Positions 9,288-18,542 of a stretch of 45,407 nt of DNA are shown here, piece by piece. The number at the start of each line of letters is the position of its first letter. Position 1 is the first letter of the stretch. The DNA comes from an uncultured Actinomycetes bacterium. Its GTDB lineage: Bacteria > Actinomycetota > Acidimicrobiia > Acidimicrobiales > RAAP-2. The position numbers were made by a program, and so were the translations under genes. The notes below the pieces were generated by a model, which saw only the letters and a program-made list of their open reading frames with translations, was not told the origin of the DNA and did not search any database. Location of the stretch: positions 1 through 45,407 of the forward strand of contig CAIORQ010000090.1 of NCBI GenBank assembly GCA_903860745.1, given 5' to 3'.

Positions 9288-10331
9288 TCACGACGACCCC
9301 GTGCGCCGCAGGCTCAAGATGAGCACGAAGACCGGTGCGCCGATCACGGCGGTCACGACTCCCAGGGGGAGCTCCGAGGGTGCCATGACCGTGCGCGCCA
9401 CGGTGTCGGCGAGCACCAGGAAGGCCGCGCCGAAGACCACCGAGATGGGCAGGATCCTTCGGTACGACGTGCCCACGAGGAGTCGCACGATGTGCGGGAC
9501 GATGATGCCGACGAAGCCGATCAGCCCGACCACCGAGACGATGGCCGCGGTCCCCAGCGACGAGGCGACCACGACCACCAGGCGCACCGACCTCACCGAC
9601 AGACCCAGGGATCGCGCCTCGTCGTCGCCCACGCTCATCACGTCCAGGGCCCGTCCGGCCGCGACGCAGACGCCCGTGCACGCGACCACGTAGGGCACCA
9701 CGATCAGCACCGAGTGCCAACTGGCGTTGGCCAGGGAACCCAGGAGCCAGATGTAGACCCGGGCGATGGACTGCGTCGAGGACTGCTGCTGCAAGAAGGT
9801 CTGCGCGCTGGTGAAGAGCGCCGACACGGCCACCCCGGCCAGCACCAGGGTGGCGGGGGTGGAGCGGAGGTTTCGCCCGCCGACGAGCCAGGTGAGCGTG
9901 ACCGCCACCATCGCGCCGGCGAAGGCCAGCAACGGCGTCCACGCGGGGGTCGCGAAGGCGTTGGACATGTCGACGATGGCCACCGTCGCCCCCAAGCCGG
10001 CCCCCGCCGCCACGCCGAGCAGGTAGGGGTCGGCCAGGGGGTTGCGGAACACGCCCTGGTAGGTGCCGCCGGCCACGGCCAGCATGGCTCCCGCCAGGAG
10101 TCCGAGCACCATGCGTGGCGCGCGCACCTGCCACACGATCAGCGACTGCAGCGAGGTCAACGACGAATGCCCGACGCCGAGGTGGCTCAGGGCGTCGCCC
10201 AGTATGCGCGACGCGGGGATCGAGGTGGGACCGACGACGAGTCCGCAGGCCACGGCCAGCGCCACGGCCACGACGGTCGCGGCGGTGACCACCGCGACGC
10301 GACGCGCGCTCGGCGGGCTGGTCCAGGCCAT
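9288..10331 (-). CDS. btuC: Cobalamin ABC transporter permease (BtuC/FecCD family)
   Basis: Ten-helix inner-membrane permease of the FecCD family, 347 aa. Typical family segments: RAPRMVLGLLAGAMLAVAG, TYQGVFRNPLADPYLLG, and GLIGFVGIIVPHIVRLLVG near the C-terminus, which contains the coupling helix for the ATPase. Starts 4 nt after the btuF stop. Substrate is inferred from the riboswitch upstream of btuF. Confidence 0.9.
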   Translation of the reverse strand: MAWTSPPSARRVAVVTAATVVAVALAVACGLVVGPTSIPASRILGDALSHLGVGHSSLTSLQSLIVWQVRAPRMVLGLLAGAMLAVAGGTYQGVFRNPLADPYLLGVAAGAGLGATVAIVDMSNAFATPAWTPLLAFAGAMVAVTLTWLVGGRNLRSTPATLVLAGVAVSALFTSAQTFLQQQSSTQSIARVYIWLLGSLANASWHSVLIVVPYVVACTGVCVAAGRALDVMSVGDDEARSLGLSVRSVRLVVVVASSLGTAAIVSVVGLIGFVGIIVPHIVRLLVGTSYRRILPISVVFGAAFLVLADTVARTVMAPSELPLGVVTAVIGAPVFVLILSLRRTGSS

Positions 10332-10335
10332 CCGA

Positions 10336-11280
10336 CTACTTCCAGAGTCGCGGATCGGCTAGGGCCGCCCTGACGGCGGCCGTGATCTGGTTCATCAAGG
10401 TCCCCAGACGCGGTCCCCAGCGCGACGCGACGTCGTCGTCCAGGCCGACCACGTGGTGGTCGCGCACCGCGGCCAGCTGCGCAAAGCCCGGCCGCTTGGC
10501 CACACTGGCGGGCGTCGCCTTGCAGCAGATCGTGTCGGCCAGGAAGATCAGCTTCGGCTTCGCGGCGATGATGTACTCGGCTCCGAGCTGCGGGTAGCCG
10601 GGGTCGGCGACCGTCGACTGGCCGTCGGCGATGTTCACCACCCCCAGCGACTTCATCAGCGAGCCGACGAAGGTCGACGAGGTCAGGGAGTAGTAGGGCG
10701 AGGGTTGCAACTCGTAGTACACCGTCAAGCGCTTGTCGGGGTGTGTCGGGACCGACCTCACGTCGGCGCTGATGGTGCGCGAGAGCGTCGCGGCCAGGCG
10801 GTCGGCGCTCGCCACGTGCCCGGTGATGGCGCCGAGCTGGCGGATCTGGGCGAGTGCGCCGGCGAGGGACGTGGGGGCGAACTGCTCGATGACCTTCACG
10901 CCCAGGGCGGTCAGCTTCTCCTTGATGGAGTTCGCGTCGTAGGAGATGACCACGAGGTCGGGCTTGGTCGACGCGCCGCCCTTGGCCGAGCAGATACCGA
11001 CCACCGATTCCACACTGGGGTTGAGCGCGTTGACGCGTTTGGCCGGCAGTCCGTGGGTCGGATAGTTGGAGTCGGAGTCCACGGCCTGGACCTGCGCTCC
11101 GGCACCGATGGCGAAGAGCGTCTCGGTCGCGGTGGGCGACAGGGACACGACGCACGCGGGCGCGGCGCTCGGCGCCGCGTTCGCGGCCGCGGCCGCGAAC
11201 GGGGTCCCGGGCAGGGCCAGGGCCGCGAGGGTGAAGGCCGCGACGACGCGCACGGTGGTGGTGGGACGGGACGTTCTCAT
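10336..11280 (-). CDS. btuF: Cobalamin-binding periplasmic/lipid-free substrate-binding protein (BtuF-like)
   Basis: Class III (helical-backbone) substrate-binding protein of 314 aa. The ATG at 11280 follows AGGAGAG by 5 nt and opens a Sec signal peptide: MRTSRPTTT, a hydrophobic core ending near ALPGTPFA, and an AAANA cleavage region. The mature part starts CVVSLSPTATETLFAIGAG, the usual BtuF/FecB opening. No lipobox cysteine is evident at the cleavage site, unusual for a Gram-positive binding protein, although a cysteine occurs at the start of the mature domain (APACVVSL). First gene of btuF-btuC-btuD and directly downstream of the riboswitch. Confidence 0.88.
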   Translation of the reverse strand: MRTSRPTTTVRVVAAFTLAALALPGTPFAAAAANAAPSAAPACVVSLSPTATETLFAIGAGAQVQAVDSDSNYPTHGLPAKRVNALNPSVESVVGICSAKGGASTKPDLVVISYDANSIKEKLTALGVKVIEQFAPTSLAGALAQIRQLGAITGHVASADRLAATLSRTISADVRSVPTHPDKRLTVYYELQPSPYYSLTSSTFVGSLMKSLGVVNIADGQSTVADPGYPQLGAEYIIAAKPKLIFLADTICCKATPASVAKRPGFAQLAAVRDHHVVGLDDDVASRWGPRLGTLMNQITAAVRAALADPRLWK

Positions 11281-11344
11281 GGATCTCTCCTCTCCGTCGA
11301 AGTGGTGTGGACGACGGATGGGGATCCGCACGACCGCCCTTTAC

Positions 11345-11463
11345 CTCGAGAGCTGCCAGCACAATCTCCTCGCCGCAGGCGACCTGGCTTCGTGGACGGA
11401 TCCACTTACAGTTGCGGGACAGCGTTGGAATCTCACCAACTTCGCTGCTGCGAGGCAGTACCG
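11345..11463 (-). ncRNA. Cobalamin (AdoCbl) riboswitch
   Basis: In the btuF leader, the minus strand shows the cobalamin riboswitch signature in order: GGTGAGATTCC (11437-11427), CCCGCAACTGTAA ending at 11406, and the B12 box GCCAGGTCGCCTGC (11388-11375). About 95 nt separate the B12 box from the btuF start, enough for an expression platform that could mask the AGGAGAG site. No U-tract terminator was seen, so translational control is the likelier mechanism. Edges are approximate. Confidence 0.92.
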
Positions 11464-11469
11464 ACCCTA
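11464..11469 (-). promoter_or_regulatory. -10 element of the btu leader
   Basis: TAGGGT on the minus strand immediately upstream of the riboswitch core, in the same class as other -10 hexamers here. It would place the RNA start at the riboswitch 5' end. Confidence 0.45.
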
Positions 11470-11478
11470 CCCCAGCGC

Positions 11479-11500
11479 GCGCCCCCGTCGCCGAGGGCGC
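11479..11500 (-). terminator. Hairpin right after argS
   Basis: GCGCCC/GGGCGC 6-bp stem with a 10-nt loop starting 1 nt past the argS stop codon. No T-run follows, so it is a terminator-like hairpin only. It would separate argS from the riboswitch-controlled btu genes. Confidence 0.4.
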
Positions 11501-11501
11501 C

Positions 11502-13217
11502 TCACATCTGTTCGGGGGCCTCGATGCCCAACAGCGAGAGACCGAGGGACAGGGTGCGCGCGGTCAACTCGCACAGGGCGAGGCGTTCGCCCTTCGAGGG
11601 CTCCGGCGCGGAGAGCACGGGGCAGGCCTCGTAGAAGGCGGTGAAGCGCTGGGCCAGGTCGAAGAGGTAGCCCGCCAGGCGATGGGGGTGCAGGGTCGCG
11701 ATCGCCGCGTCCAACGCCTCGGGGAAGGCGAGGATGCCCAGCGCCAGGTCTCGCTCCGCGCTCTCGGCGAGCACGAAGTGGACGGCGTGCGCATCGAAGC
11801 CGTCGTCGAGGCGTCGGAAGATCGAGCGCAGGCGCGCGTGCGCGTATTGCAGGTACGGTCCGGTGTCGCCCTCGAAGGCGATCATACGGTCGAGATCGAA
11901 GACGTAGTCGCGGCTACGGTCCGTCGACAGGTCGGCGTACTTGATCGCCGCGCGCGCGATCTGGGTGGCGAGTTCGTGGCGCTCCTGCGTGGTCAGCGAG
12001 CTCGAGCGAAGCGCCAGGGCGGCCTCGGCACGGTCGCGGGCCTCGTCGAGCAGACCGATGAGCTTGACCGTCTCCCCGGAACGCGACTTGAACATCTTGC
12101 GGTCGGGGCCGAGCACGTTGCCAAAGGCCACGTGTTCGCAGCGCACGCTCTCGGGCAGCCACCCGGCCGCGCGCGCCACCGCGAAGACCATCTCGAAGTG
12201 CTGTCCCTGGGGCGCGCCCACCACGTAGAGCATCTCGTCGGCGTGCAGGTTCGCGACACGGTCGCGCACCGCCGCGAGGTCGGTCGCGGCGTAGCCGAAG
12301 CCCTCGTCACTCTTTCGCACGATGAGCGGTAGGGGTTCGCCGTCACGATTGGTGAAACCCTCCGGGAAGACGCACAGCGCTCCCCCGCTCTCGACCAACA
12401 ATCCGGCCCGGGCCAGGTCGGCCACGACCTCGTCGAGCATGGGGTTGTAGAAGGACTCGCCCACCACGTCGGCCGGCGTGAGGGTCACGTCCAGGGCGGC
12501 GTAGACCTCGGAGAAGTAGGCCACCGACTCGTCCACCAGCAGTCGCCAGAGGCGGCGGGTCTCGGGGTCGCCACCCTGCAGGGCCACCACGCGCGCGCGC
12601 GAGCGCTCCTTGAAGGCGTCGTCGGCGTCGAACTTGGTGCGCGCCGCGCGGTAGAAACCGTCGAGGTCGCCGATGGACAGCGAGGCGATGGCCTCCTCCT
12701 CACCCAGGTCCAAAAGGTGCTCGATAAGCATGCCGAAGGGCGTCCCCCAGTCGCCCACGTGGTTGCGGGCGATCACCCGGTATCCGCGGAAGCGGTACAT
12801 GCGCACCAGCGCGTCGCCGATCACGGTCGAACGCAGGTGCCCGACGTGCATCTCCTTGGCGACGTTGGGCGCGGAGTAGTCGATCACGGCGACGCGCCCC
12901 TCGAGGCGGCCGACCCCGAGGCGATCGTCGTCCACCAGCTCGCGCAGCTGGGCGTCGAGGAAGGCCGTGGTGAGGGTCAGGTTCAAGAACCCCGGGCCGG
13001 CGACCTCCACGTCGGCGACGTCGGCCAGGTCGAGGCCGGCGAGGACGCGCTCGGCCATCTCGCGCGGGTTGACACCCTGGGACTTGGCCAGCGCCATCAC
13101 CCCGTTGGACTGGTAGTCGCTGCGCTCCGAGGGGCGTAGCACCGGGTCGGCACCGACGGCGACGGCGTCGAAAGCGCTCGTGAGTCGAGCCAGGAGGACG
13201 TCGTAGGTACCGGTCAC
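11502..13217 (-). CDS. argS: Arginyl-tRNA synthetase
   Basis: Class I synthetase charging tRNA-Arg. The 571-aa protein has the N-terminal Add-1 domain, the HIGH-type motif in [17 protein letters not shown], a KMSK-like loop KMFKSRSGE, and the C-terminal DALR anticodon-binding domain. The start GTG at 13217 is preceded by GGAAGG with no spacer, and GAGAAT ends 6 nt upstream, so it may be read from a leaderless mRNA. In mycobacteria argS directly precedes lysA-hom-thrC; here the btu genes, pyk and tRNA-Arg lie between. Confidence 0.96.
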   Translation of the reverse strand: MTGTYDVLLARLTSAFDAVAVGADPVLRPSERSDYQSNGVMALAKSQGVNPREMAERVLAGLDLADVADVEVAGPGFLNLTLTTAFLDAQLRELVDDDRLGVGRLEGRVAVIDYSAPNVAKEMHVGHLRSTVIGDALVRMYRFRGYRVIARNHVGDWGTPFGMLIEHLLDLGEEEAIASLSIGDLDGFYRAARTKFDADDAFKERSRARVVALQGGDPETRRLWRLLVDESVAYFSEVYAALDVTLTPADVVGESFYNPMLDEVVADLARAGLLVESGGALCVFPEGFTNRDGEPLPLIVRKSDEGFGYAATDLAAVRDRVANLHADEMLYVVGAPQGQHFEMVFAVARAAGWLPESVRCEHVAFGNVLGPDRKMFKSRSGETVKLIGLLDEARDRAEAALALRSSSLTTQERHELATQIARAAIKYADLSTDRSRDYVFDLDRMIAFEGDTGPYLQYAHARLRSIFRRLDDGFDAHAVHFVLAESAERDLALGILAFPEALDAAIATLHPHRLAGYLFDLAQRFTAFYEACPVLSAPEPSKGERLALCELTARTLSLGLSLLGIEAPEQM

Positions 13218-13223
13218 CCTTCC

Positions 13224-13229
13224 ATTCTC
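13224..13229 (-). promoter_or_regulatory. Leaderless-type -10 for argS
   Basis: GAGAAT on the minus strand, exactly 6 nt before the GTG start. It is weaker than the TANNNT examples. Confidence 0.35.
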
Positions 13230-13266
13230 ACATCTCGCCCGCCCGGGGCGCGCCAGACTCTAGGCA

Positions 13267-13289
13267 GCCCTCCCAAAAGAGGGCAGAAT
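13267..13289 (+). promoter_or_regulatory. acnA promoter with inverted repeat
   Basis: CAGAAT (13284-13289) ends 6 nt before the acnA ATG. Overlapping its upstream edge is a perfect 6-bp inverted repeat GCCCTC/GAGGGC with a 6-nt spacer (13267-13284). It could be an operator or, if transcribed, a hairpin hiding GAGGG. Confidence 0.4.
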
Positions 13290-13295
13290 AGTTGG

Positions 13296-15977
13296 ATGAC
13301 CTCCTCACTCAATTCCTTCAACACGCTCGACACCCTGGACGTGGACGGACGCCGCCTCCAGTACTTCTCGTTGCGTGCGGACGGTCTCAGCCAGTTCGCC
13401 ATCGACCGTCTCCCCTACTCCATCAAGGTGCTCCTGGAGAACCTCCTGCGCCACGAGGACGGCGTGAAGGTCACGGCCGCCGACGTCGAAGCCGTCGCCC
13501 GCTGGAGCGAGACGCCGACGCGCCACGGCGAGGCCGCCGGTGACGACGCCACGGAGATCGCCTTCACCCCCGCCCGGGTCTTGATGCAGGACCTCACCGG
13601 GGTGCCGGCAGTGGTGGACCTCGCGTCGATGCGCGACGCCATCATCGCCCTGGGCGGCGACCCCGCCAAGATCAACCCCCTGGTGCCCGTGGAGCTGGTC
13701 ATCGACCACTCGGTCATCCTCGAGCGCACCGGGACCCCCGAGAGCTACGAGCAGAACGTCGCCATCGAGTACGAGCGCAACATCGAGCGCTACACCTTCC
13801 TCAAGTGGGCCCAGAGCAGCTTCGACCAGTTCCGCGTCGTCCCGCCGGGGATGGGCATCTGCCACCAGGTCAACCTCGAGCACCTGGCGCGAGTGGTCTT
13901 CGAGAACCAGGGCCTCGCCTACCTCGACACCGTCGTGGGAACCGACTCGCACACCACCATGGTCAACGGACTGGGCGTGCTGGGCTGGGGCGTGGGGGGC
14001 ATCGAGGCCGAGGCCGGCATGCTCGGTCAGCCGACCTCCATGCTGATCCCGCCGGTGGTGGGACTGCGCCTCTCGGGCGCGACGAAGGAGGGTGTCACCG
14101 CCACCGACGTGGTGCTGACCATCACCGAGCTGCTGCGCCGCCACGGCGTGGTCGGCAAGTTCGTCGAGGCCTACGGGCCGGGCGTGTCGTCGCTCTCGCT
14201 CGAGACCCGCGCGACCATCGGCAACATGTCCCCCGAGTACGGTGCCACCTGCGCGATCTTCCCGATCGACCAGGTGACCCTGGACTACCTCGCCTTCACC
14301 GGACGGCCGGCCGAGCAGCTGGCCCTGGTCGAGGCCTACGCCAAGGCCCAGGGCATCTGGCACGACGCCGAGGCCGCCGAGCCGACCTACTCCGAGCACG
14401 TCGAGCTCGACCTCTCCACCGTGGAGCCCAGCCTGGCCGGACCCAAGCGCCCCCAGGACCGCGTCTCGCTCTCGGGGGCGCGCGGCGCCTTCCGCAGCGC
14501 CCTGGGCCGCGAGCCCCTCGAGGTGGCCGGCACCCACGCCGCCGAGACCCTGCGCGACGGCGCGGTCACGGTGGCGGCGATCACCTCGTGCACCAACACC
14601 TCGAACCCGTCGGTGCTGGTGGCCGCCGGACTCGTCGCCAAGGCCGCCGTCGCTCGTGGCATGAGCGCCAAGCCCTGGGTGAAGACCTCCCTGGCCCCGG
14701 GTAGCCGCGTGGTCATGGACTACCTCGAGCGCGCCGACCTCGTGGACTCGCTCGACCAGTTGGGCTTCTACCTGGCGGGTTACGGTTGCACCACCTGCAT
14801 CGGCAACACCGGGCCGCTGCTGGCCGGCGTGTCCGAGGCCGTCAACGAGCACGACCTCTCGGTGGTGTCGGTCCTCTCGGGCAACCGCAACTTCGAAGGG
14901 CGCATCCACCCCGACGTGAAGCAGAACTTCCTGGCCTCACCCCCCCTCGTGGTGGCCTACGCCTTGGCGGGCACGATCGACATCGACCTCTCGAGCGAGC
15001 CCCTGGGCGTCGACCGCGACGGCCAGCCGGTCTACCTGAAGGACCTCTGGCCCAGCGACGCCGAGGTCGCGGCGGCGGTGCGAGCGTCGCTCACCCCCGA
15101 GATGTTCGAGGAGCGCTACGCCGCCGCCTTCAGTGGCGACGACCGGTGGCGGGCCGTCCCCGCCACCAACGCCATCACCTACGCCTGGGACGAGCGCTCC
15201 ACCTACGTGAAGCTCCCCCCCTACTTCGACGGCCTCACCATGGAACCGGGGACCGTCAGCGACATCGAGGACGCGCGCGTGCTCGCCAAGCTCGGTGACT
15301 CGGTCACGACCGACCACATCTCCCCGGCGGGCAACATCCGACCCAACGTGCCCGCGGGCAAGTACCTCACCGACGGGGGCGTGGCCCCGTCCGACTTCAA
15401 CAGCTACGGCACCCGCCGCGGCAACCACGAGGTCATGGTGCGCGGCACCTTCGCCAACATCCGCTTGCGCAACCAGTTGGCCCCGGGCACCGAGGGCGGC
15501 GTGACCATCAAGTTCCCCGAGGGCGTGGAGACCTCGATCTTCGACGCCGCCATGGCCTACGCCGCCGAAGGGACGCCGCTGGTGATCCTGGGTGGCAAGG
15601 AGTACGGCAGCGGGTCGAGCCGCGACTGGGCCGCCAAGGGCACCAAGCTCCTGGGCGTCAAGGCCGTGCTCGTCGAGAGCTTCGAGCGCATCCACCGCTC
15701 CAACCTGGTGGGTATGGGCGTGCTGCCCCTGCAGTTCCTGCCGGGCGAGTCCTCGGCCACCCACGGGCTCGACGGGACCGAGACCTTCTCCATCCGCGGC
15801 CTGGACCCGCTCAACCGCGGCGAGACCGTGCCGCGGGTGACGGTCACCGCGCTGCGCCAGAACGGCGAGTCGACGTCCTTCGAGGTGCGTCTGCGCATCG
15901 ACACCGCCACCGAGGCCGAGTACTACCGCCACGGCGGCGTGCTCAACTTCGTGCTGCGCCAGCTCGCCCAGGCCTAG
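13296..15977 (+). CDS. acnA: Aconitate hydratase A
   Basis: TCA-cycle enzyme interconverting citrate and isocitrate through a [4Fe-4S] cluster. The 893-aa length and layout fit the AcnA/IRP1 group. Cluster ligands lie in [12 protein letters not shown] and in [13 protein letters not shown]. Catalytic-region segments [23 protein letters not shown] and, near the C-terminus, [17 protein letters not shown] are intact. It is divergent from argS and its stop shares a CTAG with the converging SulP gene. No clear Shine-Dalgarno sequence is well spaced; the upstream element suggests leaderless or near-leaderless transcription. Confidence 0.98.
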   Translation: MTSSLNSFNTLDTLDVDGRRLQYFSLRADGLSQFAIDRLPYSIKVLLENLLRHEDGVKVTAADVEAVARWSETPTRHGEAAGDDATEIAFTPARVLMQDLTGVPAVVDLASMRDAIIALGGDPAKINPLVPVELVIDHSVILERTGTPESYEQNVAIEYERNIERYTFLKWAQSSFDQFRVVPPGMGICHQVNLEHLARVVFENQGLAYLDTVVGTDSHTTMVNGLGVLGWGVGGIEAEAGMLGQPTSMLIPPVVGLRLSGATKEGVTATDVVLTITELLRRHGVVGKFVEAYGPGVSSLSLETRATIGNMSPEYGATCAIFPIDQVTLDYLAFTGRPAEQLALVEAYAKAQGIWHDAEAAEPTYSEHVELDLSTVEPSLAGPKRPQDRVSLSGARGAFRSALGREPLEVAGTHAAETLRDGAVTVAAITSCTNTSNPSVLVAAGLVAKAAVARGMSAKPWVKTSLAPGSRVVMDYLERADLVDSLDQLGFYLAGYGCTTCIGNTGPLLAGVSEAVNEHDLSVVSVLSGNRNFEGRIHPDVKQNFLASPPLVVAYALAGTIDIDLSSEPLGVDRDGQPVYLKDLWPSDAEVAAAVRASLTPEMFEERYAAAFSGDDRWRAVPATNAITYAWDERSTYVKLPPYFDGLTMEPGTVSDIEDARVLAKLGDSVTTDHISPAGNIRPNVPAGKYLTDGGVAPSDFNSYGTRRGNHEVMVRGTFANIRLRNQLAPGTEGGVTIKFPEGVETSIFDAAMAYAAEGTPLVILGGKEYGSGSSRDWAAKGTKLLGVKAVLVESFERIHRSNLVGMGVLPLQFLPGESSATHGLDGTETFSIRGLDPLNRGETVPRVTVTALRQNGESTSFEVRLRIDTATEAEYYRHGGVLNFVLRQLAQA

Positions 15978-17695
15978 GAGGAGCGCCCCGGGGCCGCCTT
16001 GAGCGCGTGCTCCACGGCGGAGTCCACCGAGTCATGGAACTTGATGCGGTGCATGGCGTCGTCGCCGCACTGATCGACGGCCTGGTGCACGGTGTGGTTG
16101 GCGCGCGCCAGTGAGAGCGTGACGCCGTCGCGCTCCAAGTCCCTCGCGATCTGAGTCAGGGTGGCCATCGCGGTGAAGTCCACCTCGGAGATGGCCACCG
16201 CGTCGATCACCACGTGACGGGTCTTGGGATGCTGGCGCATCAGGCCGTGCAGGTCGCGCCGGAAGACGCCCGCGTTGGCGAAGAACAGGTCCTCGTCGAA
16301 GAAGACGACCAGCACGTGATCGACGCGCGCGACGGCCTTCTCGTCGCAGGGCTCCCAGCTCGTGGTGCCCTTGCGCCGCCCGAGCTCGATCATGCGCGGG
16401 TGCGCCGAGCGCCACGTCTGGGCGAGGATCGCCAGAGCCACCGCCAGGGCCAGACCCAGTTCGACCCCCAAGAAGATCACCCCGAGCCACGCCACGACGG
16501 CCAGGGCGAACTCCACGCGACTGGCGCGCCACACGCTGCGCAGGCGCGACACCTTGATCAGCCGCCCGGCCACGAAGAGCAGCACGCCGGCCAGTGAGGC
16601 CAGGGGGATGGTGCGCGCCACTCCCGCCAGCGGCGACAGCACGAGCGCGCCGAGCCCCGCCACCAGCGCCGCCAGCTTCGTGCGGCCGCCGGCCAACTGA
16701 GTGACCGTGGTGCGGGCCGGCGAGGCGTTGACGGGGATGGTGCCGACGAGTCCCGCGGCCACGTTGGCCAGACCGACGCCCACGAAGTCGCGGCTGACGT
16801 CGTCGGCGACGCCGATCTCGTCGGCCGAGGTGCGCGCGGTGGCCGCGCTCTGACTCATGATCACCACCACCAAGGTCAGCGAGGTCGTGACGACCACCGT
16901 CCAGTCGTGCGCGGAGAACCACGCCAGACGCCAGTGCGGCCACCCGACGGCGACCGAGCCCAAGGCCTGAACCCCGTGGCGCCCCAGGGAGAGCGCCGCG
17001 CTGGCGACGGCGCCCAGAACCACCGCGGCGAGCGCCCAGGGCATGCGCGGGTTCAGCTTCTCCCCCGCCACCATGATCACCAGGGTCGCCAGCGCCAGCG
17101 CCAGCGACCAGGCGCTCGTGTGGCCGAGGTGATGGCTCACGATCTCCAGGCGCTGTACGACCGAGTCGCCACCCCCGCTCACGCCGAGCACGTGGGGCAA
17201 CTGGTGCACCGCGATGATGACGCCGATGCCGCACATGAAGCCCGTGACGATCGGTACCGACATGAAGTCGGCCAGCCAGCCGAGCTTGAGCAGGCCCACC
17301 GCCATCACGAGCAGTCCGGTCACCACGGCGGTGGCCGCGACGAGGCTGTAGTACTGCGAGGAGTCGGGCAGCGCCGTGCGCAGCAGCGCGACGGCGAAGA
17401 GCGGGGCGATCGTGGAGTCCGCGCCGACCGACACGATGGGGTTGGACCCGAAGGCCACGAACACCAGCGTGGCGGCGATGAAGGCGACCAGGGCGGCGAA
17501 GGCCGGCACTCCCGCCAGTTGCGAGGTGGCCAGCTGCTCGGGGATGGCGATGGCCAGCAGGGTCACGCCGGCCAGGACCTGGGCGGCCGCGTTGGCGCGG
17601 GTGACGCCCTTGAGGAGGCCCCGAGGGCCGTGGAACGCGGCGCGTTCGCCGATCGGTGTGTGCGAGCGCTGGTCCGGGGACGAGGAGGTGGCCAC
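15974..17695 (-). CDS. SulP-family anion permease with STAS domain
   Basis: Membrane transporter of the SLC26/SulP family (sulfate, bicarbonate or other anions), 573 aa. The first ~400 residues hold many hydrophobic helices with family segments such as [28 protein letters not shown] and a central [28 protein letters not shown]. The last ~120 residues are a STAS domain ([20 protein letters not shown]). The GTG at 17695 follows TAGGGT by exactly 6 nt, suggesting leaderless translation. It converges on acnA with a 4-nt overlap. The substrate cannot be read from the sequence. Confidence 0.92.
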   Translation of the reverse strand: MATSSSPDQRSHTPIGERAAFHGPRGLLKGVTRANAAAQVLAGVTLLAIAIPEQLATSQLAGVPAFAALVAFIAATLVFVAFGSNPIVSVGADSTIAPLFAVALLRTALPDSSQYYSLVAATAVVTGLLVMAVGLLKLGWLADFMSVPIVTGFMCGIGVIIAVHQLPHVLGVSGGGDSVVQRLEIVSHHLGHTSAWSLALALATLVIMVAGEKLNPRMPWALAAVVLGAVASAALSLGRHGVQALGSVAVGWPHWRLAWFSAHDWTVVVTTSLTLVVVIMSQSAATARTSADEIGVADDVSRDFVGVGLANVAAGLVGTIPVNASPARTTVTQLAGGRTKLAALVAGLGALVLSPLAGVARTIPLASLAGVLLFVAGRLIKVSRLRSVWRASRVEFALAVVAWLGVIFLGVELGLALAVALAILAQTWRSAHPRMIELGRRKGTTSWEPCDEKAVARVDHVLVVFFDEDLFFANAGVFRRDLHGLMRQHPKTRHVVIDAVAISEVDFTAMATLTQIARDLERDGVTLSLARANHTVHQAVDQCGDDAMHRIKFHDSVDSAVEHALKAAPGRSS

Positions 17696-17701
17696 GGGAC
17701 C

Positions 17702-17707
17702 ACCCTA
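17702..17707 (-). promoter_or_regulatory. Leaderless-type -10 for SulP gene
   Basis: TAGGGT on the minus strand, 6 nt before the GTG start, with no Shine-Dalgarno sequence. Confidence 0.5.
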
Positions 17708-17725
17708 AACCCCGCCTAATGAGAC

Positions 17726-17758
17726 TGGAAGCCTGAGCGATTTTGAGTCAGGCTTCCA
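17726..17758 (-). terminator. Strong 11-bp hairpin downstream of the PIG-L gene
   Basis: Perfect 11-bp inverted repeat TGGAAGCCTGA/TCAGGCTTCCA with an 11-nt loop, 46 nt past the PIG-L stop and 18 nt before the SulP -10. No T-run follows on the minus strand. It is most likely a U-less terminator of the helicase/PIG-L operon; an operator for the SulP gene is an alternative. Confidence 0.55.
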
Positions 17759-17804
17759 CCGAGCCGCTGACCGGTGAGCACTCGTGTCGCCAGAGCCTTC
17801 AGCT

Positions 17805-18542
17805 CTAGGCCGTGTTGATGGCCCGGAAGGTCTCGGCCAGACGGCCCTCGGCCAGGCCCGCGGTGGCGGCGTTCGTGAGGGCCCAGGCGCGCATCATCTC
17901 GTCGAGACCCTCGCGGTGCCCCACCTGGGAGACGTGGCGGCGTAGCGCGGCGACCTTGCGCTCGAAGGTGTCGGTGATGTCCACCACCAGATTGGGCTCG
18001 GTGGAGCCGCCCACCCACACCGTCGTCACCGTGTGGGGCCGAAAACCGTCGTCCAGCAGTTCGGGGAAGGCGTGGGGATTGCGCGCGTCGGGGTAGACCG
18101 CGCGCAGGGTGGCCTCGCCCGCGGCCAGGTGGTCGGGGTGCGAGGCGTGGATGCGGTCGAAGTTGCGCTCGGGGTTCTGCGTGATCACGAGGTCCGGCTG
18201 GTGATGGCGGATGACGCGAGAGATGGCCTTGCGCAGCTCGAGGGTCGGCTCGACCTGCCCGTCGGGCCAGTGCAGGAAGCTCAAGGAGGTGACGCCCACC
18301 TCGGCGGCGGCGGCGGTCTGTTCGGACTCGCGGATCGCGGCGCGTTCCTCCTTGGTGTGGGTGGAGTCGTCACCGCCGGCGTCGCCCGAGGTGACCAGGC
18401 AGTAGGCCACGTCCACGCCGTGGCTGGTGAGCACGGCCATGGTGCCGGCCATGCCGAAGTCGATGTCGTCGGGGTGGGCCACCACGACCAGCGCGCGGCG
18501 GATCGAGGAGTCGGGCTGGAAGAGGGCGGGCCCGGCGCTCAC
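17805..18542 (-). CDS. PIG-L (LmbE) family deacetylase
   Basis: Zinc-dependent N-acetylglucosamine-type deacetylase fold, 245 aa. The N-terminal AHPDDIDFG gives the His-Pro-Asp-Asp zinc motif (H23, D25, D26), and IHASHPDHLAAGE supplies the second histidine pair. Family members include MshB and Mca of mycothiol metabolism, BshB and antibiotic deacetylases; this one is shorter than MshB, so I leave the substrate open. The start GTG at 18542 overlaps the helicase stop (GTGA), so the two genes are translationally coupled. The longer open frame upstream of this GTG only shadows the helicase. Confidence 0.9.
   Translation of the reverse strand: MSAGPALFQPDSSIRRALVVVAHPDDIDFGMAGTMAVLTSHGVDVAYCLVTSGDAGGDDSTHTKEERAAIRESEQTAAAAEVGVTSLSFLHWPDGQVEPTLELRKAISRVIRHHQPDLVITQNPERNFDRIHASHPDHLAAGEATLRAVYPDARNPHAFPELLDDGFRPHTVTTVWVGGSTEPNLVVDITDTFERKVAALRRHVSQVGHREGLDEMMRAWALTNAATAGLAEGRLAETFRAINTA

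Noticed and set aside
8506-10134. A single 542-aa fusion of an unknown domain with the ABC ATPase
   Set aside because: The first half is out of frame with the real BtuC permease; the ATPase has its own ATG at 9285 directly after the permease stop.
8506-11280. Iron-siderophore or haem transporter
   Set aside because: Same protein families, but the leader contains a cobalamin riboswitch.
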